Shown here in pieces: positions 10,673 to 18,958 of a stretch of 64,000 bases of DNA. Origin of the DNA: Palsa-504 sp963744575 (lineage in GTDB: Bacteria > Actinomycetota > Actinomycetes > Streptosporangiales > Streptosporangiaceae); assembly GCA_963744575.1 (NCBI GenBank), contig CAVUUF010000007.1, positions 1-64,000 of the forward strand, in the 5' to 3' direction. Each line of letters opens with the position of its first letter. Positions within the stretch are counted from its first letter, which is position 1. The notes under the pieces were generated by a model. That model did not search any database. It had not been told where the DNA came from and saw only the letters and a list, made by a program, of their open reading frames with translations. Position numbers and translations under genes: made by a program.

Positions 10673-11209
10673 ATGTCAAGGATCGGGCGGCTCCCCGTGA
10701 CCATCCCCAGCGGGGTGCAGGTCGACATCGACGGGCGCCAGGTCACCGTGCAGGGGCCCAAGGGCACACTGCGGCACACCGTGGCCGACCCCATCGACGT
10801 CGTGCGCGAGGACGGTGCCATCAAGGTCACCAGGCCGAACGACGAGGGTCCGGTGCGGGCCCTGCACGGCTTGTCTCGCACCCTGATCGCCAACATGGTC
10901 ACCGGCGTCACCGACGGCTACCGCAAGACCCTGGAGATCGTCGGCGTCGGCTACCGGGTCCAGGCCAGGGGCCAGAACCTGGAGTTCTCGCTCGGCTTCA
11001 GCCATCCCGTGACCGTCACCCCGCCGGAGGGCATCACCTTCCGGGTCGAGGCCCCCACCAGGTTCGTGGTGGAGGGCATCGACAAGCAGGCGGTCGGCGA
11101 GGTGGCCGCGCAAATCCGCAAGCTCCGCAAGCCGGACCCGTATAAGGGCAAGGGCGTGCGGTACCAGGGCGAGCAGATCCGCCGCAAGGTCGGGAAGGCT
11201 GGGAAGTAA
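10673..11209 (+). CDS. rplF: 50S ribosomal protein L6
   Basis: L6 lies near the factor-binding site and the sarcin-ricin loop. The 178-residue product starts MSRIGRLPVTIPSGV and contains two repeated L6 domains; the C-terminal half has KQAVGEVAAQIRKLRKPDPY then KGKGVRYQGEQIRRKVGKAG. AAGGAGGAG lies directly upstream of ATG 10673. rplR follows after three bases. Confidence 0.97.
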   Translation: MSRIGRLPVTIPSGVQVDIDGRQVTVQGPKGTLRHTVADPIDVVREDGAIKVTRPNDEGPVRALHGLSRTLIANMVTGVTDGYRKTLEIVGVGYRVQARGQNLEFSLGFSHPVTVTPPEGITFRVEAPTRFVVEGIDKQAVGEVAAQIRKLRKPDPYKGKGVRYQGEQIRRKVGKAGK

Positions 11210-11212
11210 GTC

Positions 11213-11623
11213 ATGGCTGGCACCAGAACCAGGTCGCACGCACGCGCCACCGGGCGGGTGCGCTCGCGCACCCACGCCACCGCGGCCGGGCGCACCCATC
11301 GGCATCTGCGCGTCCGCAAGAAGGTCACCGGCAGCGCGAGCCGACCCCGGCTCGTCGTCAACCGGTCGGCGCGGCACGTGTTCGCGCAGATCGTGGACGA
11401 TAGCGCTGGCCGCACGCTGGCCGCCGCGTCCACCCTGGACCCGGCCATCCGGACGGCGGAGGGCGACAAGACAGCCAAGGCGCGCCGGGTCGGCGAGCTG
11501 CTCGCGCGGCGGGCGGCGGAGGCCGGCATCGAGTCCGTGGTGTTCGACCGGGGCGGCTACCGTTACCACGGCCGTGTCGCGGCGCTCGCGGACGGCGCCA
11601 GGGAAGGCGGCCTGAAGCTGTGA
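11213..11623 (+). CDS. rplR: 50S ribosomal protein L18
   Basis: L18 binds 5S rRNA together with L5. The 136-residue product is longer than the 115-125 norm because of a basic N-terminal stretch (about 35 residues, including a TRTRSHARATGRVRSRTHAT segment). The conserved part begins at RHLRVRKKVTGSASRPRLVV and ends FDRGGYRYHGRVAALADGAR. The start at 11213 is the only ATG close to the rplF stop. Confidence 0.95.
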   Translation: MAGTRTRSHARATGRVRSRTHATAAGRTHRHLRVRKKVTGSASRPRLVVNRSARHVFAQIVDDSAGRTLAAASTLDPAIRTAEGDKTAKARRVGELLARRAAEAGIESVVFDRGGYRYHGRVAALADGAREGGLKL

Positions 11624-11657
11624 ACGAGCACGGCAATACAGAGATGAGGAAGGGCTA

Positions 11658-12263
11658 ATGCCAGGAGCACCGCGGCGCGGCAGCGGCGGCGAGCGGCGCG
11701 AGCGCCGTGAGGACCGGCGCGGCGGCGCGGCCGACAAGCAGGCCGCCTACCTTGAGCACGTGGTCACGATCAACCGCGTGGCCAAGGTCGTAAAGGGCGG
11801 CCGTCGCTTCAGCTTCACCGCCCTGGTGGTGGTGGGCGACGGCAACGGAATGGTGGGCGTCGGGTACGGCAAGGCCAAGGAGGTGCCGGCCGCGATCGCC
11901 AAGGGCGTGGAGGAGGCCAAGAAGCACTTCTTCCGCGTGCCCAGGATCGCCAGCACGATCCCGCATACCGTGCAGGGTGAGGCCGCGGCGGGCGTGGTGC
12001 TGCTCAAGCCGGCCAGCCCGGGAACCGGCGTCATCGCCGGCGGCCCGGTGCGCGCCGTGCTGGAGTGCGCGGGCATCAGCGACGTGCTGTCCCGCTCGCT
12101 CGGCTCGTCCAACCCGATCAACGTGGTGCACGCCACGGTCGCCGCGCTCAAGAGCCTGAGTCGGCCGGAGGAGATCGCGGCCAAGCGCGGCCTGCCGATC
12201 GAGGACGTGGCCCCCGCGGCCATGCTCCGGGCCCGCGCGGCCGCGGCCGGGACCGGGGCCTGA
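11658..12263 (+). CDS. rpsE: 30S ribosomal protein S5
   Basis: S5 lies at the mRNA entry channel and affects decoding accuracy. The 201-residue product has a charged N-terminal arm (Gly/Arg/Asp-rich to about residue 32), the double-stranded RNA-binding fold with VVTINRVAKVVKGGRRFSF and VGVGYGKAKEVPAAI, and the C-terminal domain with GAGPVRAVLE-like GGPVRAVLECAGISDVLSRS. rpmD follows after 13 nt. Confidence 0.97.
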   Translation: MPGAPRRGSGGERRERREDRRGGAADKQAAYLEHVVTINRVAKVVKGGRRFSFTALVVVGDGNGMVGVGYGKAKEVPAAIAKGVEEAKKHFFRVPRIASTIPHTVQGEAAAGVVLLKPASPGTGVIAGGPVRAVLECAGISDVLSRSLGSSNPINVVHATVAALKSLSRPEEIAAKRGLPIEDVAPAAMLRARAAAAGTGA

Positions 12264-12276
12264 GGAGGCTGGACGG

Positions 12277-12459
12277 ATGGCACAGCTGAAGGTGACCCAG
12301 ATCAAGTCGAAGATCGGCGGGAACAGCGCGCAGCGGAACTCGCTGCGGTCGCTGGGTCTGCGCCGGATCGGCCAGGTGGTGATCAAGCCGGATCGGCCTG
12401 AGTTCCGCGGCATGATCAAGGCCGTAAGCCACCTGGTGACGGTGGAGGAAGTGGACTGA
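12277..12459 (+). CDS. rpmD: 50S ribosomal protein L30
   Basis: L30 is a small ferredoxin-like 50S protein. The 60-residue product (family 58-62) shows LKVTQIKSKIGGNSAQRNSL and the signature LGLRRIGQVVIKPDRPEFRG. ATG 12277 follows GGAGGCTGGACGG. Its stop overlaps the rplO ATG (TGATG), placing it in the usual rpsE-rpmD-rplO run. Confidence 0.97.
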   Translation: MAQLKVTQIKSKIGGNSAQRNSLRSLGLRRIGQVVIKPDRPEFRGMIKAVSHLVTVEEVD

Positions 12460-12953
12460 TGCCGGAAATGAACACCGCCGGACAGGGCGTGCCCGAGGCG
12501 AGCGGGCGCGGGCTCAAGCTGCATCACCTGCGGCCGGCCCCGGGAGCGCGCAAGACGAAGACGAGGCTCGGCCGCGGTGGGGCGTCCAAGGGCAAGACCG
12601 CGGGCCGCGGCACCAAGGGCACCAAGGCCCGCACCCAGGTGCACATCGGCTTCGAGGGCGGCCAGATGCCGCTGCATCGCCGGGTGCCGAAGCTGAAGGG
12701 CTTCTCGAACGCCGGCTTCGGCACCACCTACCAGGTGGTGAACATCGGCCGGCTGGCCGGGCTGTTCCCCGAGGGCGGCGACGTGACCCCCGAGAGCCTG
12801 GTCGCCAGGGGCGCGGCCCGCAAGGGCGAGCTGATCAAGGTGCTCGGCACCGGCGACCTGAGCGTGGCCCTGCGGGTGACCGCGCACGCCTTCTCCGCCA
12901 CCGCCGCCGCCAAGATCGAAGCCGCCGGCGGCACCGTCACCGAGCTTTCCTAG
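12459..12953 (+). CDS. rplO: 50S ribosomal protein L15
   Basis: L15 is a late-assembly 50S protein. After an unusual 16-residue N-terminal extension the family sequence starts at LKLHHLRPAPGARK, followed by the basic RNA-binding arm (RLGRGGASKGKTAGRGTKG) and the core signature GFEGGQMPLHRRVPKLKGF. The product is 164 residues. It is the last r-protein gene before a 247-nt spacer with a hairpin and secY. Confidence 0.97.
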   Translation: MPEMNTAGQGVPEASGRGLKLHHLRPAPGARKTKTRLGRGGASKGKTAGRGTKGTKARTQVHIGFEGGQMPLHRRVPKLKGFSNAGFGTTYQVVNIGRLAGLFPEGGDVTPESLVARGAARKGELIKVLGTGDLSVALRVTAHAFSATAAAKIEAAGGTVTELS

Positions 12954-12969
12954 CCCCCAGCCCGATCTC

Positions 12970-13002
12970 CGCGGGGGACGCGCCGTAAGGCGCCTCCCCG
13001 CG
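12970..13002 (+). terminator. Hairpin between rplO and secY
   Basis: CGCGGGG (12970-12976) pairs with CCCCGCG (12996-13002), and an inner GCGCC/GGCGC stem closes a GTAA loop. The hairpin starts 17 nt after the rplO stop. It may end or attenuate the spc transcript, so that secY-adk-map could use a separate promoter in 13003-13200; no clear -35/-10 pair was found there. Confidence 0.5.
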
Positions 13003-13200
13003 AGCCAGCGGGCCGCGGTCCTGTCTGGACTGTGTTTATCCCCCGAACCCACCCAGGGGCGAGGAGCTTGCGACGAGCGACGAGGGAAGGCAGGACCTCA
13101 AAGGCGGCCCGGCGGCGAGCGGGACAGCAGAGCGGAGCAAAAATATGCAGCGCCGGGTAAGATACGTGGACTGCCCGATCAACCAAAGCGAGGACTGCCC

Positions 13201-14547
13201 ATGCTGACGGCCTTCGTGCGGGCGTTCCAGACGCCGGACCTTCGCAAGAAGATTCTGATCACGCTCGGCCTCATCGCGTTGTTCCGCTTCGGCGCCTCGC
13301 TGCCCGTCCCCGGCATCAGCGAGAAGAACGTGGCGTACTGTTCCAACCTGGCCACTCAGGCGGGCAGCAGCTCGGCGGGCGTGCTGGCCATCGTGAACCT
13401 GCTCAGCGGCCAGGCGCTGCTGCGCCTGTCGGTGTTCGCGCTCGGCATCATGCCGTACATCACCGCCAGCATCATCCTGCAGCTGCTCACCGTGGTGATC
13501 CCGCGGCTGGAGACGCTCAAGCAGGAGGGCCAGGCCGGGCAGGCCAAGATTACCCAGTACACCCGGTACCTCACGGTGGGCCTGGCGATCCTGCAGTCCA
13601 CCGGGTACGTGGAGCTGGCCAGGTCCGGCACCCTGTTCAACGGCTGCGGCAGCGCGGGCAACAACCCGCTGATACCGAACGCCTCCGTCTTCACCATCAC
13701 CACGATGGTGATCACCATGGTGGCGGGCACCACGGTCATCATGTGGCTGGGTGAGCTGATCACCGACCGGGGCGTCGGCAACGGCATGTCGGTGCTGATC
13801 TTCACCACGGTGATCTCGGTCATCCCCGGCGAGCTGCTGGCGATCTACCGGGACAAGAGCCCGTTCTACGCCGCCATCGCCATCGTGGTCGTCATCGCCA
13901 TCGTCGCGTTCATCGTGTTCATGGAGCAGGCTCAGCGTCGCATCCCGGTCCAGTACGCCAAGCGCATGGTGGGCCGCCGGATGTACGGCGGCACCTCGAC
14001 CTACATCCCGATGAAGGTCAACCAGGCCGGCGTCATCCCGGTCATCTTCGCCTCGTCGCTGCTCTACATCCCGACCCTGGCCGCCCAGTTGTTCGGCAAC
14101 CAGAGCAAACCGCAGGGCTGGGTGAACTGGGTCGACCGCTACCTCGCGCAGACCGGCTCGAGCACGCTGCAGACGGCCGGCATCTACATGCTCGCGTTCT
14201 TCGTGCTGATCATCGGCTTCACCTACTTCTACGTGTCGATCACGTTCAACCCGACCGAAGTGGCCGACAACATGAAGAAGTACGGCGGGTTCATCCCGGG
14301 CATCAGACCCGGGCGGCCGACCGCCGAGTACCTGCAGTACGTGCTCAGCAGGCTCACCGCGCCCGGCTCGGCCTACCTCGGGCTTGTCGCGCTGTTCCCG
14401 ATGGTGGCGCTCACCTCCATCGGGGTCGGCAACCAGTTCCCGTTCAGCGGAGTCAGCCTGCTGATCATGGTCGGCGTCGGGCTGGACACGGTGAAGCAGA
14501 TCGAGAGCCAGTTGCAGCAGCGCAACTATGAGGGTTTCTTGCGATAG
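13201..14547 (+). CDS. secY: Preprotein translocase subunit SecY
   Basis: Central channel of the SecYEG translocon in the cytoplasmic membrane. The 448-residue product has ten predicted membrane spans, the TM2-TM3 region GIMPYITASIILQLLTVVIP, the cytoplasmic loop ARRIPVQYAKR-like RRIPVQYAKRMVGRRMYGG in C4, and GFTYFYVSITFNPTEVADNM. The C-terminal IESQLQQRNYEGFLR contacts SecA. Its stop overlaps the adk GTG (TAGTG), so secY and adk are coupled. Confidence 0.97.
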   Translation: MLTAFVRAFQTPDLRKKILITLGLIALFRFGASLPVPGISEKNVAYCSNLATQAGSSSAGVLAIVNLLSGQALLRLSVFALGIMPYITASIILQLLTVVIPRLETLKQEGQAGQAKITQYTRYLTVGLAILQSTGYVELARSGTLFNGCGSAGNNPLIPNASVFTITTMVITMVAGTTVIMWLGELITDRGVGNGMSVLIFTTVISVIPGELLAIYRDKSPFYAAIAIVVVIAIVAFIVFMEQAQRRIPVQYAKRMVGRRMYGGTSTYIPMKVNQAGVIPVIFASSLLYIPTLAAQLFGNQSKPQGWVNWVDRYLAQTGSSTLQTAGIYMLAFFVLIIGFTYFYVSITFNPTEVADNMKKYGGFIPGIRPGRPTAEYLQYVLSRLTAPGSAYLGLVALFPMVALTSIGVGNQFPFSGVSLLIMVGVGLDTVKQIESQLQQRNYEGFLR

Positions 14548-15200
14548 TGCGCATCGTCCTCGTCGGGCCCCCCGGTGCGGGCAAGGGGACACAGGCCCAG
14601 TTCATAGCCTCACACCTGGCGATCCCGAGGATATCGACAGGTGATATTTTCCGGTACAACGTCACGAACAATACCGAGCTCGGCCGCATGGCCAGGGAGT
14701 TCATGGAGCGGGGCGACCTGGTTCCCGACGAGGTGACCGTGGCCATGGTCCGGGACAGGCTGGCCGAGGACGACGCGCAGGAGGGCTTCCTCCTGGACGG
14801 CTTCCCGCGGAACGTCCCGCAGGCCGAGACACTGAAGAAGATGCTGTCGGAGTGGGACGTCAAGCTGTCCGTCGTGCTCGAACTCGTCGTGGACGAGGAC
14901 GAGGTGGTGCGGCGGCTGTCCGGGCGCAGGACCTGCCGCCGCTGCGAACGGGTGTGGCACGTGCTGTACGACCCGCCCGCCCGCAACGGCATCTGCGATG
15001 ACTGCGGCGCCGAGCTTTTCCAGCGGGACGACGACTCCGAGGAGACCATCAGGCACCGGCTCGAGGTCTACGCCGAGCAGACCTCCCCGCTTATCGCGTT
15101 CTACGCCGACGAGAACATCCTGATCGGCATCGACGCGACCGGGCCGGTGGAAGAGGTCACCAGCCGGGCGATGGCCGCGCTGCGCCCGTTCGTGCGCTGA
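14547..15200 (+). CDS. adk: Adenylate kinase (zinc-LID form)
   Basis: Interconverts ATP + AMP and two ADP in the cytosol. P-loop GPPGAGKGT lies at residues 7-15, the AMP-binding site around STGDIFR and GFPRN. The LID carries four cysteines, C130-x2-C133 and C150-x2-C153, the structural zinc type, giving a 217-residue long form. This differs from the short, Cys-free Adk of many actinobacteria (inference from family knowledge). GTG start overlaps secY. Confidence 0.96.
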   Translation: MRIVLVGPPGAGKGTQAQFIASHLAIPRISTGDIFRYNVTNNTELGRMAREFMERGDLVPDEVTVAMVRDRLAEDDAQEGFLLDGFPRNVPQAETLKKMLSEWDVKLSVVLELVVDEDEVVRRLSGRRTCRRCERVWHVLYDPPARNGICDDCGAELFQRDDDSEETIRHRLEVYAEQTSPLIAFYADENILIGIDATGPVEEVTSRAMAALRPFVR

Positions 15201-15224
15201 GGTGGCAGGAGAGAGCGGTCCGGC

Positions 15225-16058
15225 ATGGGGCGCGGCAGCATGAGCATCGAGATCAAGACACCCGAGCAGATCGCGGCGATGCGCGAGGCCGGCCTGGTGG
15301 TCGCGCGCACCCTGCGGATCCTGGCCGAGGCGGTCCGCCCCGGCGTCACCACCGCGGAGCTCGACGAGATGGCCGAGACCGAGATCCGCGGTGCGGGCGC
15401 GACCCCGTCGTTCCTGGGCTATCACGGCTATCCCGCGACCATCTGCACGTCGGTGAACGAGGAGATCGTGCACGGCATCCCGAGCCGGCGGCGCAGCCTG
15501 CGCGACGGCGACATCATCTCCATCGACTGCGGCGCCATGGTCGGCGGGTGGCACGGGGACGCGGCCGTCACCGCCGGCGTGGGTTCCGTCTCCGCCGAGC
15601 ACGCCCGCCTGCTCGAGGTGTGCCAGGCGGCGCTGTGGCAGGGGCTCGCCCAGGCTCAGCCCGGCCGCCGGCTTGGTGACATATCCCACGCTGTGGAGAC
15701 GAGCGTCGGCCGGTCGGGCCGGTACGGCATCGTGGCGGAGTACACCGGCCACGGCATCGGCCGCGCGATGCACATGGACCCGCCGGTGCCCAACTACGGG
15801 CGCCCCGGCCGCGGGCCGCGGCTGCGGCCGGGCATGGCGCTGGCCATCGAGCCGATGGTGATGCTCGGCCGCCCGGAAACGGTACTGCTCGACGACGACT
15901 GGACGGTGGTCACCGCCGACGGGAGCTGGGCCGCGCATTTCGAGCACACGGTCGCCATCACCCCCGACGGGCCCTGGGTGCTGACGGTCGAGGACGGCGG
16001 CGAGTCGCGGCTCGGCCATACTAGGAAGAAGGACCCGGAAAGCGTTCCGCCGACCTAG
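15225..16058 (+). CDS. map: Methionine aminopeptidase type I
   Basis: Removes the initiator Met from nascent proteins. Metal ligands are visible: the Asp pair in SIDCGAMVGGWHGDAAVT, His in TGHGIGRAMHMDPPVPN, Glu in LAIEPMVML and Glu in AHFEHTVAIT; the substrate His is in YHGYPATICTSVNEEIVHGI. It has 277 residues. ATG 15225 lies 10 nt after AGGAGAG (15208-15214); an in-frame ATG at 15240 lacks a site. Classic secY-adk-map linkage. Confidence 0.96.
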   Translation: MGRGSMSIEIKTPEQIAAMREAGLVVARTLRILAEAVRPGVTTAELDEMAETEIRGAGATPSFLGYHGYPATICTSVNEEIVHGIPSRRRSLRDGDIISIDCGAMVGGWHGDAAVTAGVGSVSAEHARLLEVCQAALWQGLAQAQPGRRLGDISHAVETSVGRSGRYGIVAEYTGHGIGRAMHMDPPVPNYGRPGRGPRLRPGMALAIEPMVMLGRPETVLLDDDWTVVTADGSWAAHFEHTVAITPDGPWVLTVEDGGESRLGHTRKKDPESVPPT

Positions 16059-16069
16059 GAGGGTGCCCG

Positions 16070-16528
16070 GTGCCTGGTGACCCGCGAATCCGCGCCTCGG
16101 ATGCGGATCGCGACCGCGTGGCGACGCTGCTGCGCGAGCATCACGCCGCGGGCCGGCTGACCGCCGAGGAGTTCCACGAGCGGATGGAACGCGCCCTGGA
16201 CGCCAAGACGCTGGGCGAACTGGACGACCTGATGGCGGACCTGCCCGCGATCGACCTGTACCAGCTCCCGGACGCCTCGCTGCGCCGGGCCCCGCCGCGC
16301 CTCGGGCAGTCGCTGCTCCCGGCCGACCTCGGTGGTCACGGGGACCCGATCCGGTTCTCCCCGGGCACCGTGGCCATGGGGGCGTGGGCCGTGGTCACGT
16401 CGGCCCTGGTCGCCATCTGGGCGGTCGCCGCAGTGGTCGGCGGCGGCACCTGGATCCCGTGGTGGCTGGTGATCGCCATCCCCTGGATCTGGGCGGTAAT
16501 CCGCCGCTCCCAGCGCCCCAGGGACTAG
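16070..16528 (+). CDS. DUF1707 domain membrane protein
   Basis: Function unknown. The N-terminal half is a clear DUF1707 (SHOCT-like) domain: RIRASDADRDRVATLLREHH, AAGRLTAEEFHERMERALDA and LGELDDLMADLP (residues about 6-64). After a linker, two membrane spans follow (around 103-125 and 127-146), ending in RRSQRPRD. It is 152 residues long with a GTG start 12 nt downstream of map and a GGAGGG site. Such proteins often sit near regulators or signalling proteins; here it interrupts map and infA, so it may simply ride the map transcript. Confidence 0.85.
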   Translation: MPGDPRIRASDADRDRVATLLREHHAAGRLTAEEFHERMERALDAKTLGELDDLMADLPAIDLYQLPDASLRRAPPRLGQSLLPADLGGHGDPIRFSPGTVAMGAWAVVTSALVAIWAVAAVVGGGTWIPWWLVIAIPWIWAVIRRSQRPRD

Positions 16529-16874
16529 CATCCCGGGCGGGCTATCCTTCCTCGGGGCCGTCAGCGTCGCGGTGGGAATACCAGCGGGTCCGGATGTGTC
16601 ATATGTGTGGGCGGTTCGCGTCGAGGCGCGGTGTCGAGTACACTCGTCTCCGGCCCATTTGCTGGGTCCGAACCGGTCGGCGCCCGGGGGCTCGCTAGCG
16701 CGGGCACGGCACCGGTCCCGGAAGGCCTTCCCGGTCATCTCGCCTCGCTGTCGTGAGCCAGCACGGGCGTGAGCCAGGCGGGCAGGCCACTCGGCCAGCA
16801 CGGGCCGCCCAGGCCAGTACGACCAAACCGCGCCCTAGGCGCGGGCCATCACCATAGAGCGAAGCGCGGAGGAC
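16529..16874 (+). promoter_or_regulatory. Spacer before infA with promoter candidate
   Basis: A 346-nt stretch without a convincing gene. A possible promoter is TTCGCG (16615-16620), an 18-nt spacer and TACACT (16639-16644); the -10 is good, the -35 poor. Imperfect direct repeats of GAGCCAGCACGGGC occur about 16754-16808. A GGAGG-like site precedes the infA ATG. It likely carries the promoter and leader of the infA-rpmJ-rpsM-rpsK-rpsD-rpoA cluster. Confidence 0.4.
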
Positions 16875-17096
16875 ATGCCCAAGAAAGACGGCGCTATCGA
16901 GATCGAAGGCACGGTTGTCGAGTCACTCCCGAATGCCTTCTTCCGGGTGGAGCTGGACAACGGGCACAAGGTTCTCGCTCATATCAGCGGGAAAATGCGG
17001 ATGCACTACATCCGAATCCTGCCTGACGACCGGGTGGTCGTGGAGCTCAGCCCCTACGACCTCAGTCGCGGGCGGATCGTGTACCGGTACAAGTAA
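16875..17096 (+). CDS. infA: Translation initiation factor IF-1
   Basis: IF-1 occupies the A site during initiation and assists IF-2/IF-3. The 73-residue product is one S1/OB-fold domain: KKDGAIEIEGTVVESLPNAF, FRVELDNGHKVLAHISGKMR and RILPDDRVVVELSPYDLSRG. It is full length, 3' of a GGAGGAC site, and precedes rpmJ by 35 nt, matching the conserved infA-rpmJ-rpsM order. Confidence 0.98.
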   Translation: MPKKDGAIEIEGTVVESLPNAFFRVELDNGHKVLAHISGKMRMHYIRILPDDRVVVELSPYDLSRGRIVYRYK

Positions 17097-17131
17097 CAGC
17101 AAGCAAAATCAGATTCAGTGGAGAATGCACC

Positions 17132-17245
17132 ATGAAGGTCAAGCCGAGCGTCAAGAAGATCTGCAGCAAGTGCCGGGTCATCCGTCGGCACGGCCGCGTC
17201 ATGGTCATCTGCACCGACCCGAGGCACAAGCAGCGGCAAGGCTGA
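17132..17245 (+). CDS. rpmJ: 50S ribosomal protein L36 (zinc form)
   Basis: A 37-residue protein that binds near helices 89/97 of 23S rRNA. The translated start is MKVKPSVKKICSKCRVIRRH and the end is CTDPRHKQRQG. Zinc ligands C11, C14, C27 and H32 are present, so this is the zinc-binding form rather than the zinc-free paralogue. ATG 17132 follows GTGGAGAATG-like purine-rich sequence. It is short but its identity is unambiguous and its position between infA and rpsM is conserved. Confidence 0.97.
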   Translation: MKVKPSVKKICSKCRVIRRHGRVMVICTDPRHKQRQG

Positions 17246-17270
17246 CGGATAACTGAAGACGCGCACCGCG

Positions 17271-17312
17271 GGCAGCCAACTGGAGGCTGCCACCCCCGGA
17301 CGGAGGCCGGGG
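17271..17312 (+). other. Two short hairpins between rpmJ and rpsM
   Basis: GGCAGCC (17271-17277) pairs with GGCTGCC (17285-17291), and CCCCGG (17294-17299) pairs with CCGGGG (17307-17312). They lie side by side 26-67 nt after rpmJ and 67 nt before rpsM. They may act in attenuation or RNA stability. Confidence 0.35.
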
Positions 17313-17379
17313 CCATGTCCGGGCAGGGCGTGGGGGCGGCGCGAAGGACCTCCGCGACAAGAAGGAGAACTGCCCGCAC

Positions 17380-17760
17380 ATGGCCAGGCTTTCCGGAGTG
17401 GACCTGCCCCGCGACAAGCGGGTCGAGGTCGCGCTCACCTATATCTACGGCATCGGCCGCACCCGGGCGCTGCAGACGCTGGACTCCACCGGCGTCAGCG
17501 GGGACACCAGGGTGCACAACCTCACCGACGACGAGCTGATGAAGCTCCGCGACTGGATCGACACCAACTACCAGGTCGAAGGTGACCTGCGCCGCGAGGT
17601 CCAGGCCGACATCAGGCGCAAGGTCGAGATCGGCTGCTATCAGGGCATCCGCCACCGCCGCGGGCTCCCGGTCCACGGGCAGCGCACGCAGACCAACGCG
17701 CGTACCCGTAAGGGCAAGAAGAAGACAGTGGCCGGCAAGAAGAAGGCCGGGAAGAAGTAG
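17380..17760 (+). CDS. rpsM: 30S ribosomal protein S13
   Basis: S13 sits at the top of the 30S head and contacts the P-site tRNA and L5. The 126-residue product shows ARLSGVDLPRDKRVEVALTY, the helix-two-turn-helix with YIYGIGRTRALQTL and the RHRRGLPVHGQRTQTNARTR signature, then a Lys-rich tail (KGKKKTVAGKKKAGKK). ATG 17380; rpsK starts 39 nt after the stop. Confidence 0.98.
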   Translation: MARLSGVDLPRDKRVEVALTYIYGIGRTRALQTLDSTGVSGDTRVHNLTDDELMKLRDWIDTNYQVEGDLRREVQADIRRKVEIGCYQGIRHRRGLPVHGQRTQTNARTRKGKKKTVAGKKKAGKK

Positions 17761-17799
17761 TCCGCACCGCGGATCGATTACCTCAGGGAAGGCAGGCAC

Positions 17800-18204
17800 A
17801 TGCCGCCACGGAGCCGTCAGCAGGCCGCCAAGAAGGTGCGGCGCAAGGAGCGGAAGAACGTCGCTCACGGCCACGCTCACATCAGGAGCACGTTCAACAA
17901 CACGATCATCTCGATTACCGACCCGACGGGCAACGTCATCTCGTGGGCGTCCGCGGGCCAGGTCGGCTTCAAGGGATCGCGCAAGTCAACGCCGTACGCC
18001 GCGCAGATGGCGGCCGAGGCCGCTGCGCGCCGCGCGATGGAACACGGCATGCGCAAGGTCGACGTCTTCGTCAAGGGCCCGGGCTCGGGCCGGGAGACCG
18101 CCATCAGGTCGCTGCAGGCGACCGGACTGGAGGTCGGCTCGATCCAGGACATGACCCCCGTCCCGCACAATGGCTGCCGGCCGCCGAAGCGGCGCCGGGT
18201 CTGA
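17800..18204 (+). CDS. rpsK: 30S ribosomal protein S11
   Basis: S11 lies on the 30S platform near the Shine-Dalgarno helix. The 134-residue product contains HIRSTFNNTIISITDPTGNV, WASAGQVGFKGSRKSTPYAA and the C-terminal DMTPVPHNGCRPPKRRRV signature. A GGAAGG-type site precedes ATG 17800. Order and spacing match the alpha operon. Confidence 0.98.
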   Translation: MPPRSRQQAAKKVRRKERKNVAHGHAHIRSTFNNTIISITDPTGNVISWASAGQVGFKGSRKSTPYAAQMAAEAAARRAMEHGMRKVDVFVKGPGSGRETAIRSLQATGLEVGSIQDMTPVPHNGCRPPKRRRV

Positions 18205-18231
18205 CGGTCCGCGACAGGAGATAGCGACACA

Positions 18232-18858
18232 ATGGCTCGATACACAGGCGCGGACTGCAAGCTCTGCCGCCGGGAAAAGACCAAGCTCTTCCTGAAGGGC
18301 GCCAAGTGCGACTCGCCGAAGTGCCCGATCGAGATCCGGCCTTACCCGCCGGGTGAGCACGGCAGGAACCGGCCGAAGGAAGGCGACTACCTCCAGCAGA
18401 TCCGGGAGAAGCAGAAGGCCCGGCGGATCTACGGCATCCTGGAGCGCCAGTTCCATGGCTACTACCAGGAGGCGGCCCGCAAGCACGGCCGGACCGGCGA
18501 GACCATGCTCCAGCTGCTCGAGCGCCGCCTGGACAACGTCGTCTACCGGGCGGCCTTCGCCAAGAGCCGCGACATGGCCCGCCAGCTGGTGCGGCACGGC
18601 CACTTCACGGTCAACGGCAAGAAGGTCGACATCCCGTCCTACCGGGTCAGCGAGAACAACATCGTCGAGGTGGTCGCCAAGGCCCGCGAGCTGACGCCGT
18701 TCGTCATCGCGCGGGCCGAGGCCGGCGAGCGCATCGTGCCCGCCTGGCTCGAGGTGGCGCCGGACCAGATGCGCATCCTGGTGCACTCGATTCCGGTCCG
18801 GGCTCAGATCGACACCCAGGTCCAGGAACAGCTGATCGTCGAGTACTACTCGAAGTAA
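18232..18858 (+). CDS. rpsD: 30S ribosomal protein S4 (zinc-binding form)
   Basis: S4 nucleates 16S 5'-domain assembly; it represses the alpha operon in E. coli. The 208-residue product has a Cys4 cluster at C9, C12, C26 and C31, typical of the zinc-binding form, then GEHGRNRPKEGDYLQQIREKQ and the S4 RNA-binding domain (LERRLDNVVYRAAFAKSRDM, GHFTVNGKKVDIPSY). It starts 27 nt after rpsK. The spacer to rpoA holds a 9-bp hairpin. Confidence 0.97.
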   Translation: MARYTGADCKLCRREKTKLFLKGAKCDSPKCPIEIRPYPPGEHGRNRPKEGDYLQQIREKQKARRIYGILERQFHGYYQEAARKHGRTGETMLQLLERRLDNVVYRAAFAKSRDMARQLVRHGHFTVNGKKVDIPSYRVSENNIVEVVAKARELTPFVIARAEAGERIVPAWLEVAPDQMRILVHSIPVRAQIDTQVQEQLIVEYYSK

Positions 18859-18892
18859 TGACCGCGGGGCCGTCCGGATGGCGGCCCTGCGG

Positions 18893-18914
18893 GCGGGCCG
18901 GCTGACCGGCCCGC
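18893..18914 (+). other. Hairpin between rpsD and rpoA
   Basis: GCGGGCCGG (18893-18901) pairs perfectly with CCGGCCCGC (18906-18914) around a CTGA tetraloop, 34 nt after rpsD and 44 nt before rpoA. It may be an attenuator or partial terminator that sets RNA polymerase alpha levels apart from r-proteins. No U tract follows. Confidence 0.45.
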
Positions 18915-18958
18915 ACATCGCGATAGTCATATAGCGGGCATCGCGGGAAGGAAGATCA

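Noticed and set aside
11655..13052. 465-residue minus-strand frame opposite rpsE-rpmD-rplO
   Set aside because: Antisense shadow of three conserved genes, low-complexity composition.
13036..14592. 518-residue minus-strand frame opposite secY
   Set aside because: Shadow of the secY coding strand; His/Arg-rich composition and no domain.
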